NCBI GenBank assembly: GCA_946886545.1
Contig: CAMPIU010000183.1
Coordinates: 1 to 6,305 of the forward strand
Direction of reading: 5' to 3'
Origin: an uncultured Flavobacteriales bacterium
GTDB lineage: Bacteria; Bacteroidota; Bacteroidia; Flavobacteriales; Crocinitomicaceae
DNA: 6,305 bases
The notes under the pieces are model-generated. The model saw only the letters and a list, made by a program, of their open reading frames with translations. It did not search any database and had not been told where the DNA came from. Of the stretch, positions 5,521-6,305 are shown one piece after another. Numbering within the stretch: the first letter of the stretch is position 1; each line of letters starts with the position of its first letter. A program made the position numbers and the translations under genes.

Positions 5521-6006
5521 CTAAAAATCCGGGCTGCCGAAGAAAGCCACGTTATGAGCAAAAATGACCTGATTCGTTCTTGGATCGCGGCATTCCCATA
5601 TACTTCCTGCGCTGTCTCTAAAACGGGTATCATCAATTATCAAAACGTTTTTCAACTTCTTTTTGGAATCATTCGGCAGAATAAGCATGTTACCATCTGC
5701 GGCACATTCCATCAATTGGCTCCAGAGAAGATTTTGATGTTCTATCTTGAAGATAGAAAAAGGATCCCGTAGATTGATGGAATCACTTTTTTGAGCAAAT
5801 TCGTCAAAGAGTCCGACTAACAATTCGTTTTGAAAGTTCAGGAAATCCGGTTTACTCACGTAAACTGAATATTCATTGGTGTAAAAATGGAGGAAGCCTT
5901 GCTCCTGCCATTCCAGTTTGACAGTTGTCTCTTTTCTTGTTTGACTAAACAAAAAGGATGATGTTGATATCATCAAGACTGAAAAAAGGGTAGCGTACTT
6001 TTTCAT
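5521..6006 (-). CDS. Secreted or periplasmic protein of unknown function
   Basis: I do not recognise this 161-residue protein. It starts with a clear Sec signal peptide: MKKYA, a hydrophobic core at about residues 6-20, and a likely cleavage between Ser21 and Gln22 (SSFLFS|QT), a pattern frequent in Bacteroidota. There is no lipobox cysteine, so the mature protein should be soluble in the periplasm or exported. The mature part is mixed in character, with many aromatic residues (HFYTNEYSVYV, FLNFQNELLVGLFDEF). Cys101 and Cys139 could form a disulfide after export. The C-terminal portion, VLIIDDTRFRDSAGSIWECR, looks like a beta-rich segment. No transporter or TonB signature is present. Its start lies four bases after the stop of the DUF1569-like gene, so the two are probably one transcript. 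Confidence 0.78.
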   Translation of the reverse strand: MKKYATLFSVLMISTSSFLFSQTRKETTVKLEWQEQGFLHFYTNEYSVYVSKPDFLNFQNELLVGLFDEFAQKSDSINLRDPFSIFKIEHQNLLWSQLMECAADGNMLILPNDSKKKLKNVLIIDDTRFRDSAGSIWECRDPRTNQVIFAHNVAFFGSPDF

Positions 6007-6010
6007 AACT

Positions 6011-6305
6011 TCATGAATTAAATTGCCTTAAATGATGATCTGAGTGTTTATAAGCTAACAAACCAACCTGTTCTCTTGTCATTTTTCCGAAAAAATCATG
6101 GATGAATTGAGGATTTGAGTAGTTTTCCCATGATTCGATCAGCAGAATCCATTCTTTCTTTTTTTCTGTAATATCTCCGTCCGTTTCTTTGATTTTAAAT
6201 TGCGTGGATGTAGGAACACCTTTGTCGATCGGTTTTTCATCCTTGATCATGCGTCTCAAGCCCATTTTGCCTAAGATCTTCCCGATAAATTCCTGCTTAT
6301 ATATG
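6011..6305 (-). CDS. DUF1569 family (DinB-like fold) protein, N-terminus cut by window edge
   Basis: The frame is open to the window edge, giving 97 residues of a C-terminal part; the true start lies outside. Visible landmarks in order are GKILGKMGLRRMIKDEKP, then KGVPTSTQFKI, a helix around EWILLIESWENY, then HDFFGKMTREQVGLLAYKH and the closing SDHHLRQFNS. The HxFFGKMT...YKHxDHHLRQF ending is the signature of DUF1569, a DinB-superfamily four-helix bundle that usually has about 150 residues. The His residues of the closing helix correspond to the metal-site region of DinB proteins. Activity is unknown for the family, though related DinB-like enzymes act as metal-dependent thiol transferases. 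An internal ATG at 6265 should not be taken as the start, because the family motif begins upstream of it. Confidence 0.85.
   Translation of the reverse strand, partial: IYKQEFIGKILGKMGLRRMIKDEKPIDKGVPTSTQFKIKETDGDITEKKKEWILLIESWENYSNPQFIHDFFGKMTREQVGLLAYKHSDHHLRQFNS

Overview
The window looks like chromosomal DNA from a member of the Bacteroidota, probably a Flavobacteriales-type organism. The signs are roughly 40% G+C in most genes, start codons without strong Shine-Dalgarno sequences, a possible TAnnTTTG-like promoter element, and a gene set (DUF6132, DUF2892/YgaP-like, DUF1569, Crp/Fnr with a CRP-like recognition helix) that is common in that phylum. The lineage is an inference from gene content; there is no marker gene. 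All eight protein genes I can support are on the minus strand, so transcription runs from high to low coordinates. The first and last genes are cut by the window edges.

Reading in the direction of transcription: the window opens (6305-6011) with the C-terminal part of a DUF1569/DinB-like protein. Four bases later comes a 161-residue secreted protein of unknown function. Next is a membrane protein with an N-terminal four- or five-helix region fused to a C-terminal SRPBCC (START-like) domain (5388-4426). After a 159-bp gap is the most unusual gene, 4266-3259. It encodes a 335-residue protein whose disordered N-terminus carries the 'DNRxEA..QR...LAN.SPQ..QL.A.QKM.NNS' pattern that I associate with Bacteroidota proteins linked to extracellular contractile injection systems (eCIS) and polymorphic toxins. 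Its C-terminal domain contains HTG and SGHYxP motifs. I read it as a candidate eCIS cargo or toxin. It is followed after 26 bp by a small VOC (glyoxalase-fold) protein.

The low-coordinate third is a coherent block. A CrtI/RetSat-like FAD oxidoreductase (2776-1046) is followed after 14 bp by a Crp/Fnr regulator (1031-402). After a 57-bp gap come two tiny membrane proteins, DUF2892 and DUF6132, that overlap by ATGA and are translationally coupled. A near-perfect CRP-type operator (TGTGA-N6-TCAC) overlaps the stop codon of the regulator gene and lies just upstream of the two small genes. The regulator keeps the Arg-Glu-Arg residues that CRP uses to read TGTGA, so it probably controls this small-membrane-protein pair directly. 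If the weak -7 box is real, the operator sits near -40, the geometry of a class II activator. Cysteines in all three partners suggest a redox or sulfur-related role, which is inference.

No rRNA, tRNA, CRISPR array, insertion sequence or integrase was seen. The gaps between genes are all under 300 bp. The 129-bp gap before the oxidoreductase holds an imperfect inverted repeat of the kind seen scattered in Bacteroidota intergenic DNA.
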